Source: Flavobacterium croceum DSM 17960 (GTDB lineage Bacteria; Bacteroidota; Bacteroidia; Flavobacteriales; Flavobacteriaceae). Taken from it: a stretch of 64,000 bases of DNA. The stretch covers positions 1-64,000 of the forward strand of contig NZ_PQNY01000016.1 of NCBI RefSeq assembly GCF_002917885.1, given 5' to 3'. The notes beneath the pieces were generated by a model. That model was not told where the DNA came from. It saw only the letters and a program-made list of their open reading frames with translations, and did not search any database. Shown piece after piece: positions 1 to 7,702 of this stretch (its first letter is position 1; each line of letters begins with the position of its first letter). A program made the position numbers and the translations under genes.

Positions 1-79
1 CTTCAAGGTTGCTCATTATTGTAATTGTTTGAAAGTCAATACAATTTAATCATTATTAATGATTTGAGCAACTTTTTTT
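1..79 (+). ncRNA. Structured RNA element with U-tail, candidate 3' half of tracrRNA
   Basis: GTTGCTCA (8-15) is perfectly complementary to TGAGCAAC (65-72), which is followed by seven T (73-79). Two more hairpins fill the space between: ATTGTAATTG (18-27) with CAATACAAT (37-45), which leaves one bulged base, and AATCATT (48-54) with AATGATT (58-64). Together they form a three-way junction ending in an intrinsic terminator on the plus strand. The CAAGG at 4-8 resembles the AAGG that often follows the anti-repeat in tracrRNAs. The position, just upstream of cas9, fits a tracrRNA whose anti-repeat lies left of base 1, but that part cannot be seen. It could instead be the terminator of an unseen upstream gene. 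Confidence 0.5.
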
Positions 80-116
80 ATAATGCACAACGGGTACAAA
101 ATATATTTTAGTTGGT

Positions 117-132
117 TTACGGTTTTCCGTAA
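117..132. promoter_or_regulatory. Perfect dyad upstream of cas9
   Basis: TTACGG (117-122), a TTTT loop and CCGTAA (127-132) form a perfect 6-bp inverted repeat 54 bases before the cas9 start codon. A weak -7-like TATATTTT lies just upstream at 102-109. The dyad could be an operator for cas9 or a hairpin in its 5' leader; the sequence does not decide between these. Confidence 0.3.
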
Positions 133-186
133 TGTTATTTATTTTCTTTTTCTTATTTTTAGTAATTGATTTTAAAGCGATACAAA

Positions 187-3100
187 ATGGCAAAAATATT
201 AGGTTTAGATTTAGGAACAAACTCGATTGGCTGGGCGATTCGTGATACTGAAAACGAAGGGGTTAAACAAATTATTGATAAAGGAGTAAGAATTTTTTCG
301 GAGGGAGTAAAATCCGAAAAAGGAATAGAAAGTTCTCGTGCTGCTGAGCGAACAGGATACAGGAGTGCTAGAAAAATAAAATACAGAAGAAAGTTAAGAA
401 AATATGAGACTCTAAAAATACTTTCGTTAAATGGAATGTGTCCATTGTCAATTGAAGAAGTTAAAGAATGGAAAAAATCTAGATTCAAGAATTATCCTTT
501 AAATCCTGAATTTTTAAAATGGTTAAGAACTGACGAAGAAGAAAATATCAACCCCTATTATTTTAGAGATAAAGCGAGTAAACAAAAAGTTACGTTGTAT
601 GAATTAGGTCGTGCATTCTATCATATTGCTCAAAGAAGAGGTTTCTTGAGTAATCGTTTAGATCAATCAGCCGAAGGAATTTTCGAAGAACACAATCCTC
701 AAATACAAAGTCTTGTTGAAGATTTAGAAGACACAAAATTAATTCTAAATGAGCTAAAAGATTATTATGTCAATCATGGTTTAATTGAAGATATTGAAAA
801 AGGTGTTTTTAAAAAAGATTTAGATGAAGGCGAAAAAAAGCTAAAATCTCTTTATAATTCTTTGGTTGCTATTACTAAAAAATACGAAGATGATCTTGTT
901 AAATGTAAAGAAGAGCTTATTGCAAGATTAAATAAGAAAGAAGATTTAGGAAAAGTAAAAGGTAAAATAAAAGATATTTCACAAGCTATGCTTGATGGAA
1001 ATTTTAAAACTTTAGGGCAATATTTTTTCAGTTTATACAATAATGCAAAAATTAGAAATCAATATACTTCAAGAGAGGAACATTATCTCGAAGAATTTAT
1101 AACTATTTGTAAAGTTCAAGGAATTGATTCAATAAATGAAGATGAGAAACTACCCGAAAAAAAGTTTGTTGGTTTAGCTAAAGAATTATACAAAGCCATT
1201 TTCTTTCAAAGACCATTAAAATCTCAAAAGGGATTAATTGGAAAATGTTCTTTTGAAACCAGTAAATCTCGTTGTGCCATTTCGCATCCAGATTTTGAAG
1301 AATACAGAATGTGGACCTATTTGAACACTATTAAAATTGGTAAACAAAGCGAAAAAACATTGCGGTTTCTTACTCAAGAAGAGAAGTTAAAATTAGTCCC
1401 AAAATTCTATAGAAAAAACGATTTCAATTTCGAAGTTTTAGCCAAAGAATTAATTGAAAAAGGAGCAAGTTTTGGTTACTACAAATCATCTAAAAAAAAT
1501 GACTTTTTTTATTGGTTTAATTATAAACCGACTGATTCAGTAGCTGCTTGCCAAGTTTCTGCATCATTAAAAAATGTTATTGGTGAAGATTGGAAAACTA
1601 AAATTTTCACTTATAGAACATTAAATTCTAAAAAAGTAGAAGTAACAAAATCAGTTGATTATAAAGATTTATGGCATTTACTTTCTGTTGCAACATCTGA
1701 TGTTTATTTGAATGAGTATGCTAAAGAGAAATTAGGTTTTGATGATAAAAATGCAAAAGCATTCGGTAAAATCAAATTAAAAAAGGATTTTGGAAATCTG
1801 AGTTTGTCTGCAATCAATAAAATTCTTCCTTATATTAAAGAGGGTTTGTTGTATTCTCATGCGGTTTTTATGGCAAATATTGAAAATATTGTTGATGAAA
1901 ACATTTGGAAAGATATTGAACAACGAAAATACATTCAAACAAAAATTGCTGAAATAGTTGAGAATTATACGTTTGAGAAAAATCAATTAGAGGTAATTAA
2001 CGGATTACTTAAAGAATATAAAACTGAAGATAAAGACGGAAATAAAGTTTATTATTCTTTGGAAGCTGAGGCAAATTTTAAAACTGATTTAAAGAAAAAA
2101 CTCAATACTTTATATAAATCTTTCCAAATAGAAAACGAACAGGAACAAACAAATATTTTTGAAAATTTATTTCCAATTTTTATTGAACAATTAAAAAAGT
2201 ATGAATACATCAAAATAAAGCGTTTAGATGAAAAAGTTATAGAATTTCTGAAAGGAGAAAACGAAACTGGACAAGTTTTTTGTACAGAAGAAAAAGGAAC
2301 TGATGAAGAAAAGGAGAAGAAAATAGCAAACAGATTAAAAAAACTATACCACCCATCCGATATTGAAAAATTCAAAAAGAAAATTATAAAAGATGAATTT
2401 GGAAATGAAAAAGTAGTTTTAGGTAGTCCTTTAACACCATCAATAAAAAATCCAATGGCAATGCGTGCTTTGCATCAATTACGCAAAGTTTTAAATACTT
2501 TAATTTTAGAGGGTCAAGTGGATGAAAATACTAGAATTCATATTGAAATGGCTCGCCAATTAAACGATGCTAATAAAAGAAAAGGAATTCAAGATTATCA
2601 GAATGAAAATAAGAAGTTTAGAGAAGAAGCTATCAAAGAAATTAAGAAACTCTATTTTGAAGATTGTAAAAAAGAGGTAGAACCTACAGAAGACGATATT
2701 TTAAGGTACCAACTATGGATTGAACAAGGTAAATGTGAAATATACGAACAAGGTAAAAACATAAGTATTTGTGATATTATAGGTAGTAATCCAGCCTATG
2801 ATATTGAACATACAATTCCAAGAAGTATTTCTCAGGATAATTCTCAAATGAATAAAACGCTGTGTTCTCCGCGTTTTAATAGAGAAATCAAAGGTAATAA
2901 AATGCCTTTTGAATTGATTAACCATGAAGATATTAAACAACGTGTTTCACATTGGAAAAAAGAAGCTGAAGAATTAGATAACATGATTCAGGGATTGTCA
3001 AAATCAATAAAGTCAGCTTCAACAAAAGAAGATAAAGATAAAAAAATTAGAAAAAGACATTACCTTACTTTAAAAAGAGATTATCTACAAGGCAAATACG

Positions 3101-4608
3101 ATCGATTTATTTGGAAAGAACCCAAAGTTGGTTTTAAAAATAGCCAAATTCCAGATACAGGAATCATTACCAAATATGCTCAAGCGTATTTAAAGTCGTA
3201 TTTTAAAAGAGTAGAGAGTGTAAAAGGCGGCATGGTTGCCGAGTTCAGAAAACAATGGGGAATTCAAGAAAGTTACATGGATGAAAATGGATTCAAGCAG
3301 TACAAAGAAAAAGACCGAAGTAAACACACTCATCATACCATTGACGCTATTACGATTGCTTGCATGACCAAAGATAAATATGATGTTTTGGCAAAAGCAT
3401 GGACTTCGGAAGATGAGCAAGATAAGCCAAAAGCAAGAGATCTCATGTCGGATGCCAAACCTTGGAAAACTTTTAAAGAAGATTTAGAAAAAATTGAAGA
3501 AGAAATTTTGGTTTCGCATTTTACACCTGACAATGTCAAAAAACAATCTAAAAAAATTGTAAGAGTTCGAGGTAAAAAACAATTTATTGCAGAAATTGAA
3601 AGAGATGGAAAAGGAAAAGCAATACCCAAAAAAGATGTAAATGGGAAAATTATTTACAAGCTAGATAAAAACGGAAAAAAACTTCCAAGATTTCATCAAG
3701 GTGACACCATAAGAGGTTCATTACATCAAGACAGTATTTATGGAGCGATTAAAAACCCATTAAATACAGAAGAGATTAGATATGTTATTCGTAAAGATTT
3801 AGAAAGTCTGAAAGCCAATGATATTGAAAATATTGTCGATGAAACTGTAAAAGAAAAAGTAAAACAAGCAATTTCAAATAAAGTCCTATTGCTTTCATCA
3901 AACGCACAACAAAAAAATAAAATGGATGGTATTGTTTGGATGAATGAAGAAAAACAAGTGCCAATAAACAAAGTAAGAATTTATGCTAATTCTGTAAAAA
4001 ATCCATTAGAAATAAAAGAACATAGTTTATTGTCAAAATCAAGACATGAACATAAACAAAAGGTTTATGGGCAGAATGATGAAAACTATGCCATGGCAAT
4101 TTATGAACTCGATGGCAAAAGAGAATTTGAACTAATAAATAATTTTAACTTAGCTAAACTTATCAAACAAGGACAAGGATTTTACCCTTTATACAAAGAA
4201 AAAGAAGTAAAAGGGGAAAAAGTTTTAGTACCAATTGAAAAAAGAAACAATAGAGATGTAGTTTTAAAGCGAGGTCAACAAGTTATTTTTTATGACAAGG
4301 AAGTTGAAAGTCCGAAAGATATTTCTGAAATAGTTGATTTTAAAGGAAGAATATACATAATTGAAGGCTTGTCAATTCAAAGGCAAGTTGTATCAGGAAA
4401 ATTGTATGAGTTTGGAATTATAATGTTAAGATATTTTAAAGAAGCAAGAAAATCAGATGATATTAAAAAAGATAATTTTAAGCCCGATGGGATTTTTAAA
4501 TTAGGTGAAAATAAACCAACAAGAAAAATGAATCATAATCAATTTACTGCCTTTGTTGAAGGAATTGATTTTAAAGTTTTGCCAACAGGTAAATTTGAAA
4601 AAATATAA
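187..4608 (+). CDS. cas9: Cas9 endonuclease, type II-C, Bacteroidota long form
   Basis: RNA-guided DNA endonuclease, the effector of the type II-C system. RuvC-I starts at residue 3 (ILGLDLGTNSIGWAI, catalytic Asp8). An arginine/lysine-rich bridge helix follows around residues 50-75. RuvC-II is IHIEMARQ with Glu787, the HNH nuclease has YDIEH with Asp872 and His875, and RuvC-III is HHTIDA with His1049 and Asp1053. All catalytic residues are present, so the enzyme should cut both strands. At 1473 aa it is long for II-C but usual for Bacteroidota. ATG at 187 is chosen over a TTG seven codons upstream because MAKILGLDLG is the normal Cas9 beginning. A small ORF starts two bases after its stop, and the CRISPR array follows. 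Confidence 0.97.
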   Translation: MAKILGLDLGTNSIGWAIRDTENEGVKQIIDKGVRIFSEGVKSEKGIESSRAAERTGYRSARKIKYRRKLRKYETLKILSLNGMCPLSIEEVKEWKKSRFKNYPLNPEFLKWLRTDEEENINPYYFRDKASKQKVTLYELGRAFYHIAQRRGFLSNRLDQSAEGIFEEHNPQIQSLVEDLEDTKLILNELKDYYVNHGLIEDIEKGVFKKDLDEGEKKLKSLYNSLVAITKKYEDDLVKCKEELIARLNKKEDLGKVKGKIKDISQAMLDGNFKTLGQYFFSLYNNAKIRNQYTSREEHYLEEFITICKVQGIDSINEDEKLPEKKFVGLAKELYKAIFFQRPLKSQKGLIGKCSFETSKSRCAISHPDFEEYRMWTYLNTIKIGKQSEKTLRFLTQEEKLKLVPKFYRKNDFNFEVLAKELIEKGASFGYYKSSKKNDFFYWFNYKPTDSVAACQVSASLKNVIGEDWKTKIFTYRTLNSKKVEVTKSVDYKDLWHLLSVATSDVYLNEYAKEKLGFDDKNAKAFGKIKLKKDFGNLSLSAINKILPYIKEGLLYSHAVFMANIENIVDENIWKDIEQRKYIQTKIAEIVENYTFEKNQLEVINGLLKEYKTEDKDGNKVYYSLEAEANFKTDLKKKLNTLYKSFQIENEQEQTNIFENLFPIFIEQLKKYEYIKIKRLDEKVIEFLKGENETGQVFCTEEKGTDEEKEKKIANRLKKLYHPSDIEKFKKKIIKDEFGNEKVVLGSPLTPSIKNPMAMRALHQLRKVLNTLILEGQVDENTRIHIEMARQLNDANKRKGIQDYQNENKKFREEAIKEIKKLYFEDCKKEVEPTEDDILRYQLWIEQGKCEIYEQGKNISICDIIGSNPAYDIEHTIPRSISQDNSQMNKTLCSPRFNREIKGNKMPFELINHEDIKQRVSHWKKEAEELDNMIQGLSKSIKSASTKEDKDKKIRKRHYLTLKRDYLQGKYDRFIWKEPKVGFKNSQIPDTGIITKYAQAYLKSYFKRVESVKGGMVAEFRKQWGIQESYMDENGFKQYKEKDRSKHTHHTIDAITIACMTKDKYDVLAKAWTSEDEQDKPKARDLMSDAKPWKTFKEDLEKIEEEILVSHFTPDNVKKQSKKIVRVRGKKQFIAEIERDGKGKAIPKKDVNGKIIYKLDKNGKKLPRFHQGDTIRGSLHQDSIYGAIKNPLNTEEIRYVIRKDLESLKANDIENIVDETVKEKVKQAISNKVLLLSSNAQQKNKMDGIVWMNEEKQVPINKVRIYANSVKNPLEIKEHSLLSKSRHEHKQKVYGQNDENYAMAIYELDGKREFELINNFNLAKLIKQGQGFYPLYKEKEVKGEKVLVPIEKRNNRDVVLKRGQQVIFYDKEVESPKDISEIVDFKGRIYIIEGLSIQRQVVSGKLYEFGIIMLRYFKEARKSDDIKKDNFKPDGIFKLGENKPTRKMNHNQFTAFVEGIDFKVLPTGKFEKI

Positions 4609-4610
4609 TT

Positions 4611-4749
4611 ATGGATGACTCAAAATTAACAAAAGAACAAATAGAAAAAATCCAAGCTAAAATTGATAGATCTTCAAAAAAGTGGATTTAGTACAAAAAC
4701 AAAAGAGGAGCTTTTAAGTGAAATTAAAAAGAAGTTAGGATTGCATTAG
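4611..4749 (+). pseudogene. Small ORF after cas9, split by a frameshift in an A6 run
   Basis: ATG at 4611, two bases after the cas9 stop, opens a 26-codon frame (start MDDSKLTKEQIEKIQAKID) that ends at TAG 4689-4691. The +1 frame continues through the stop as SGFSTKTKEELLSEIKKK and ends LGLH at TAG 4747-4749. Deleting one A from the six-A run at 4676-4681 joins both parts into a 45-aa, highly charged, helical protein. Its position suggests translational coupling to cas9. I do not recognise the family. It may be a decayed gene, a sequencing indel, a slippage-controlled gene, or only the 26-aa form. Confidence 0.4.
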
Positions 4750-4774
4750 ATTTTTAAAGGTTCTTTGACATAAA

Positions 4775-4806
4775 GTTTTCAAACTCTTAAACAGCCAAAC
4801 CACAAC
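4775..4806 (+). repeat. Degenerate CRISPR anti-repeat next to the array
   Basis: The stretch begins GTTTTCAAA, contains TCTT and ends CAAACCACAAC. These blocks match the reverse complement of the CRISPR repeat, with extra bases between them, which is the usual look of a tracrRNA anti-repeat. It ends 24 bases before repeat 1 and can pair with it in cis: AAACCACAAC (4797-4806) is complementary to the first ten bases of repeat 1 (4831-4840), and the pairing can extend inward through GAGT (4808-4811) and ACTC (4826-4829). There is no terminator between it and the array, so it does not look like a complete tracrRNA by itself. Confidence 0.6.
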
Positions 4807-4830
4807 GGAGTTTCGGCGACAGTTCACTCA

Positions 4831-6313
4831 GTTGTGGTTTGATTAAAGATTTGAAAACACGATATTATGTACAACAACAACAATTAGGACTTATAAGTTG
4901 TGGTTTGATTAAAGATTTGAAAACACGATATTCAGTTTCCAAAATCATAAAAAGAAACGTTGTTGTGGTTTGATTAAAGATTTGAAAACACGATATTCCA
5001 ATAAGAAATCAACTGCAACAAAATACGTTGTGGTTTGATTAAAGATTTGAAAACACGATATTTTTTCTGTCTGTCTTTATCTAATCGAGCCAGTTGTGGT
5101 TTGATTAAAGATTTGAAAACACGATATTTGAATGCTACATCAGTGTTTGTGCTTATGCGTTGTGGTTTGATTAAAGATTTGAAAACACGATATTTAACTA
5201 ATTAATTATTTCAATATGCACATTGTTGTGGTTTGATTAAAGATTTGAAAACACGATATTAAAAAGATTGTGATTTAACACTTGAACAAGTTGTGGTTTG
5301 ATTAAAGATTTGAAAACACGATATTTGAGGTTGATGCCGACAATGCTTATGCTGGTTGTGGTTTGATTAAAGATTTGAAAACACGATATTTTCTGTGGTG
5401 TATAATGAGGATTGTGTAGAGTTGTGGTTTGATTAAAGATTTGAAAACACGATATTAATTATTCAGCTATTGTAAGCAACTCTCAAGTTGTGGTTTGATT
5501 AAAGATTTGAAAACACGATATTTGCCTTGTCAATATTAAACCCAATTCATAAGTTGTGGTTTGATTAAAGATTTGAAAACACGATATTTATTGGTTTGTC
5601 TATTTCTGGTAATACAGAGTTGTGGTTTGATTAAAGATTTGAAAACACGATATTATTTACAAAATTTATTAAAAGCTTAAATGAGTTGTGGTTTGATTAA
5701 AGATTTGAAAACACGATATTCATGAACGTATTACTAAAGATGGCTATATAGTTGTGGTTTGATTAAAGATTTGAAAACACGATATTCCATTCTTTTGTTG
5801 ATGACTGCATTTGCGGGTTGTGGTTTGATTAAAGATTTGAAAACACGATATTTTGTTAACCGCTGTTTATCTTTTTTACATAGTTGTGGTTTGATTAAAG
5901 ATTTGAAAACACGATATTGAAACCTTTTTTATAAAATAATCTTTGTTCGTTGTGGTTTGATTAAAGATTTGAAAACACGATATTATAACCCTACCCGATT
6001 TTTATTTAATCTAGTTGTGGTTTGATTAAAGATTTGAAAACACGATATTCAGTAACAGCATGATACTAGCAAACAATACGTTGTGGTTTGATTAAAGATT
6101 TGAAAACACGATATTGCGCTTTCAACAAATGAGGCGTAATTTAAGGTTGTGGTTTGATTAAAGATTTGAAAACACGATATTTAACTATTTGTAATTTTAG
6201 AAATATCATCAGTTGTGGTTTGATTAAAGATTTGAAAACACGATATTCGGCGGTGCGTTAGTAATGGGAGCTAACGAGTTGTGGTTTGATTAAAGATTTG
6301 AAAACACGATATT
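4831..6313 (+). CRISPR. Type II-C CRISPR array, 23 repeats and 22 spacers
   Basis: Twenty-three copies of a 36-bp repeat (starts GTTGTGGTTT, ends CACGATATT) appear identical throughout, including the first and last copies. The 22 spacers are 30 bp, except five of 29 bp (4933-4961, 4998-5026, 5261-5289, 5326-5354, 5985-6013). Repeat length, the GTTG start and spacer length fit type II. No spacer is repeated and none was seen to match this window by eye. Because no end repeat is degenerate, the leader end cannot be set from the repeats; the GTTG orientation suggests crRNA from the plus strand and a leader on the cas9 side. Confidence 0.98.
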
Positions 6314-6365
6314 AGTTAGCTTTCTATATTTTGATAATCAATTAATTGTGTTGAAATATCGTAAT

Positions 6366-6415
6366 AAAAAATGCTTCTTTTTTGTAGTGATAAGGCAAAA
6401 TTGAGGCATTTTTTT
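6366..6415. terminator. Bidirectional terminator between the array and cas2
   Basis: AAAAATGCTTC (6366-6376) pairs with GAGGCATTTTTTT (6403-6415), with one G-T wobble, and is flanked by A and T runs. It can stop transcription leaving the array on plus and transcription leaving cas2 on minus; cas2 ends at 6419. Confidence 0.7.
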
Positions 6416-6418
6416 ATT

Positions 6419-6748
6419 TTAAAATAATTCCAATTGGGTAGGTTGGGGCGTTTTGGGTACTTCGGCTTTGCCCCAAAAATTCAAAATATTACCAAACTGT
6501 TTATCTGTAATTCGCAACACACTTACTTTGCCCAATGGTGGTAATAAGGTATGTATTCGTTTTTCGTGTACATCGGCACTTTCACTACTAGCGCAATGGC
6601 GTATATACACCGAATATTGCATCATACTAAATCCATCTTTTAGTAAGCTGGTTCTAAAACCCGAAGCATTTTTTCGGTCTTTTTTAGTATCTGTAGGTAA
6701 ATCAAAAAACACAAATAACCACATAATTCGGTATCCATTTAGTTCCAT
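6419..6748 (-). CDS. cas2: CRISPR-associated endonuclease Cas2
   Basis: Dimer-forming partner of Cas1 in the spacer integration complex. At 109 aa it has the usual Cas2 size and ferredoxin-like fold signature: a first strand (WLFVFFDLP) carrying the conserved Asp16, a basic helix (KKDRKNASGFRTSLL), and the GFSMMQYSVYIR strand. Its start overlaps the end of cas1 by 10 bp, so the two are translationally coupled. It is transcribed toward the array and away from cas9, unlike the usual single-strand cas9-cas1-cas2 operon. A terminator separates it from the last repeat. Confidence 0.95.
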   Translation of the reverse strand: MELNGYRIMWLFVFFDLPTDTKKDRKNASGFRTSLLKDGFSMMQYSVYIRHCASSESADVHEKRIHTLLPPLGKVSVLRITDKQFGNILNFWGKAEVPKTPQPTQLELF

Positions 6749-7623
6749 AATTTTGGATAGTTTATTTTTTTACGTTCACCCAAATAACATTGTTGTAAAG
6801 AGCTGGCCGTTTTTTGTAAACCAACCATCAACGGACTTTTTTCTTCTTTAAAATATACCGTTTTAGTAAGAACTTGCAATAATTCGCTTTTTATTTTGGT
6901 ATTTAATTCTTGTTCAGAATAGTTCTGCATTATTTCAAAAACTTTTTCATCTACCATTGGGCGAAATGGTTCCATAATATCATCGGCTAAAGCAAAAGCA
7001 TTGTATTTACTTTTATGATGAATACCTAGCGTATTTAATAGCCCGCTTCCAGACAAAGCCCTTGCTGTAGCTGCTCTTAAAATAGCATATCCATAATTTA
7101 AAAAATTATTTGGGTAATCACCAAAGCGTTCACGTTTAAAATTTTGTTCAAAAAATGTTTTCCAATAAAAATTTGCAGCAACACCTTCCATATTACTTGT
7201 ATCGCCACTTAAAACTTTTCGAGATAAAAAATCAAAATTATTTTTCTTTCCAGTTATTTTTTCCAACAAAATACCTTGATTGGTAATTTTTTCAACAATG
7301 GTTTGTTGCCAAAGTTGTTTTTTGAGTGGTTCGGAAGCATTTATTTGGTGCTTAAAAATTTCTTGTTGAATATGATGACTGTTTAAATTCATAAACAAAC
7401 CATTGGGTAAGTGATGGGCATTGCAAATTATCACAGCAGCATTATGCTCTATAAGTAAATTTAAAGCAGGAATACTTATGTAAATTTCGGCATTATCGAG
7501 TACTAAATAGCCAATATCTTCTACAGGTATAGTACTTTCTTTTACTTCGGTTTTTATTACAAGCTGTTGATTTTTGGTGGTTACCGAAGCTTTGTTTTCT
7601 AGTAGTAAAGTTCTTTTTAACAT
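6739..7623 (-). CDS. cas1: CRISPR-associated integrase Cas1, type II
   Basis: Metal-dependent integrase that inserts new spacers together with Cas2. The three metal-binding positions are recognisable: Glu146 in NMEGVAA, His202/203 in GIHHKSKYNA, and the acidic group in ADDIMEPFRP (Asp214, Asp215, Glu218). The 294-aa length is typical for type II Cas1. No csn2 or cas4 is present, which agrees with subtype II-C. It is the first gene of a cas1-cas2 unit divergent from uvrC and has its own promoter, so adaptation genes can be expressed apart from cas9. Confidence 0.96.
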   Translation of the reverse strand: MLKRTLLLENKASVTTKNQQLVIKTEVKESTIPVEDIGYLVLDNAEIYISIPALNLLIEHNAAVIICNAHHLPNGLFMNLNSHHIQQEIFKHQINASEPLKKQLWQQTIVEKITNQGILLEKITGKKNNFDFLSRKVLSGDTSNMEGVAANFYWKTFFEQNFKRERFGDYPNNFLNYGYAILRAATARALSGSGLLNTLGIHHKSKYNAFALADDIMEPFRPMVDEKVFEIMQNYSEQELNTKIKSELLQVLTKTVYFKEEKSPLMVGLQKTASSLQQCYLGERKKINYPKLWN

Positions 7624-7647
7624 ATTTATTTGATTTTAAGGCGATTA

Positions 7648-7679
7648 TAAATATATTAATTTTCAAGAATAATCGCAAA
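7648..7679 (-). promoter_or_regulatory. cas1-cas2 promoter with overlapping dyad
   Basis: Read on the minus strand, TTTG (7679-7676), a 20-base spacer and TATATTTA (7655-7648) match the Bacteroidota -33/-7 pattern with one mismatch at the end of the -7 box. A perfect inverted repeat, GCGATTAT (7641-7648) and ATAATCGC (7669-7676), touches both promoter boxes, as an operator would. Confidence 0.5.
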
Positions 7680-7690
7680 TCAATTATTTT

Positions 7691-7698
7691 TATCTTTG
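7691..7698 (+). promoter_or_regulatory. uvrC promoter -7 element
   Basis: TATCTTTG is an exact match to the Bacteroidota TAnnTTTG box, five bases before the uvrC ATG at 7703. The predicted transcription start falls at or next to the start codon, so the mRNA may be nearly leaderless. No clear -33 box is visible. Confidence 0.45.
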
Positions 7699-7702
7699 TT
7701 TT

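Noticed and set aside
166..186. TTG start for cas9 seven codons upstream of the ATG
   Set aside because: Cas9 proteins begin just before the RuvC-I strand; ATG at 187 gives MAKILGLDLG, the normal beginning.
4676..4717. A_AAA_AAG slippery heptamer as a programmed -1 frameshift in the small ORF
   Set aside because: The heptamer is in the right frame, but the -1 frame closes after 11 codons (TAA at 4715-4717). The frame that continues sensibly is +1, which the heptamer does not serve.
4831..6313. Self-targeting spacers against genes in this window
   Set aside because: None was seen by eye; a computed search on both strands is needed to exclude it.
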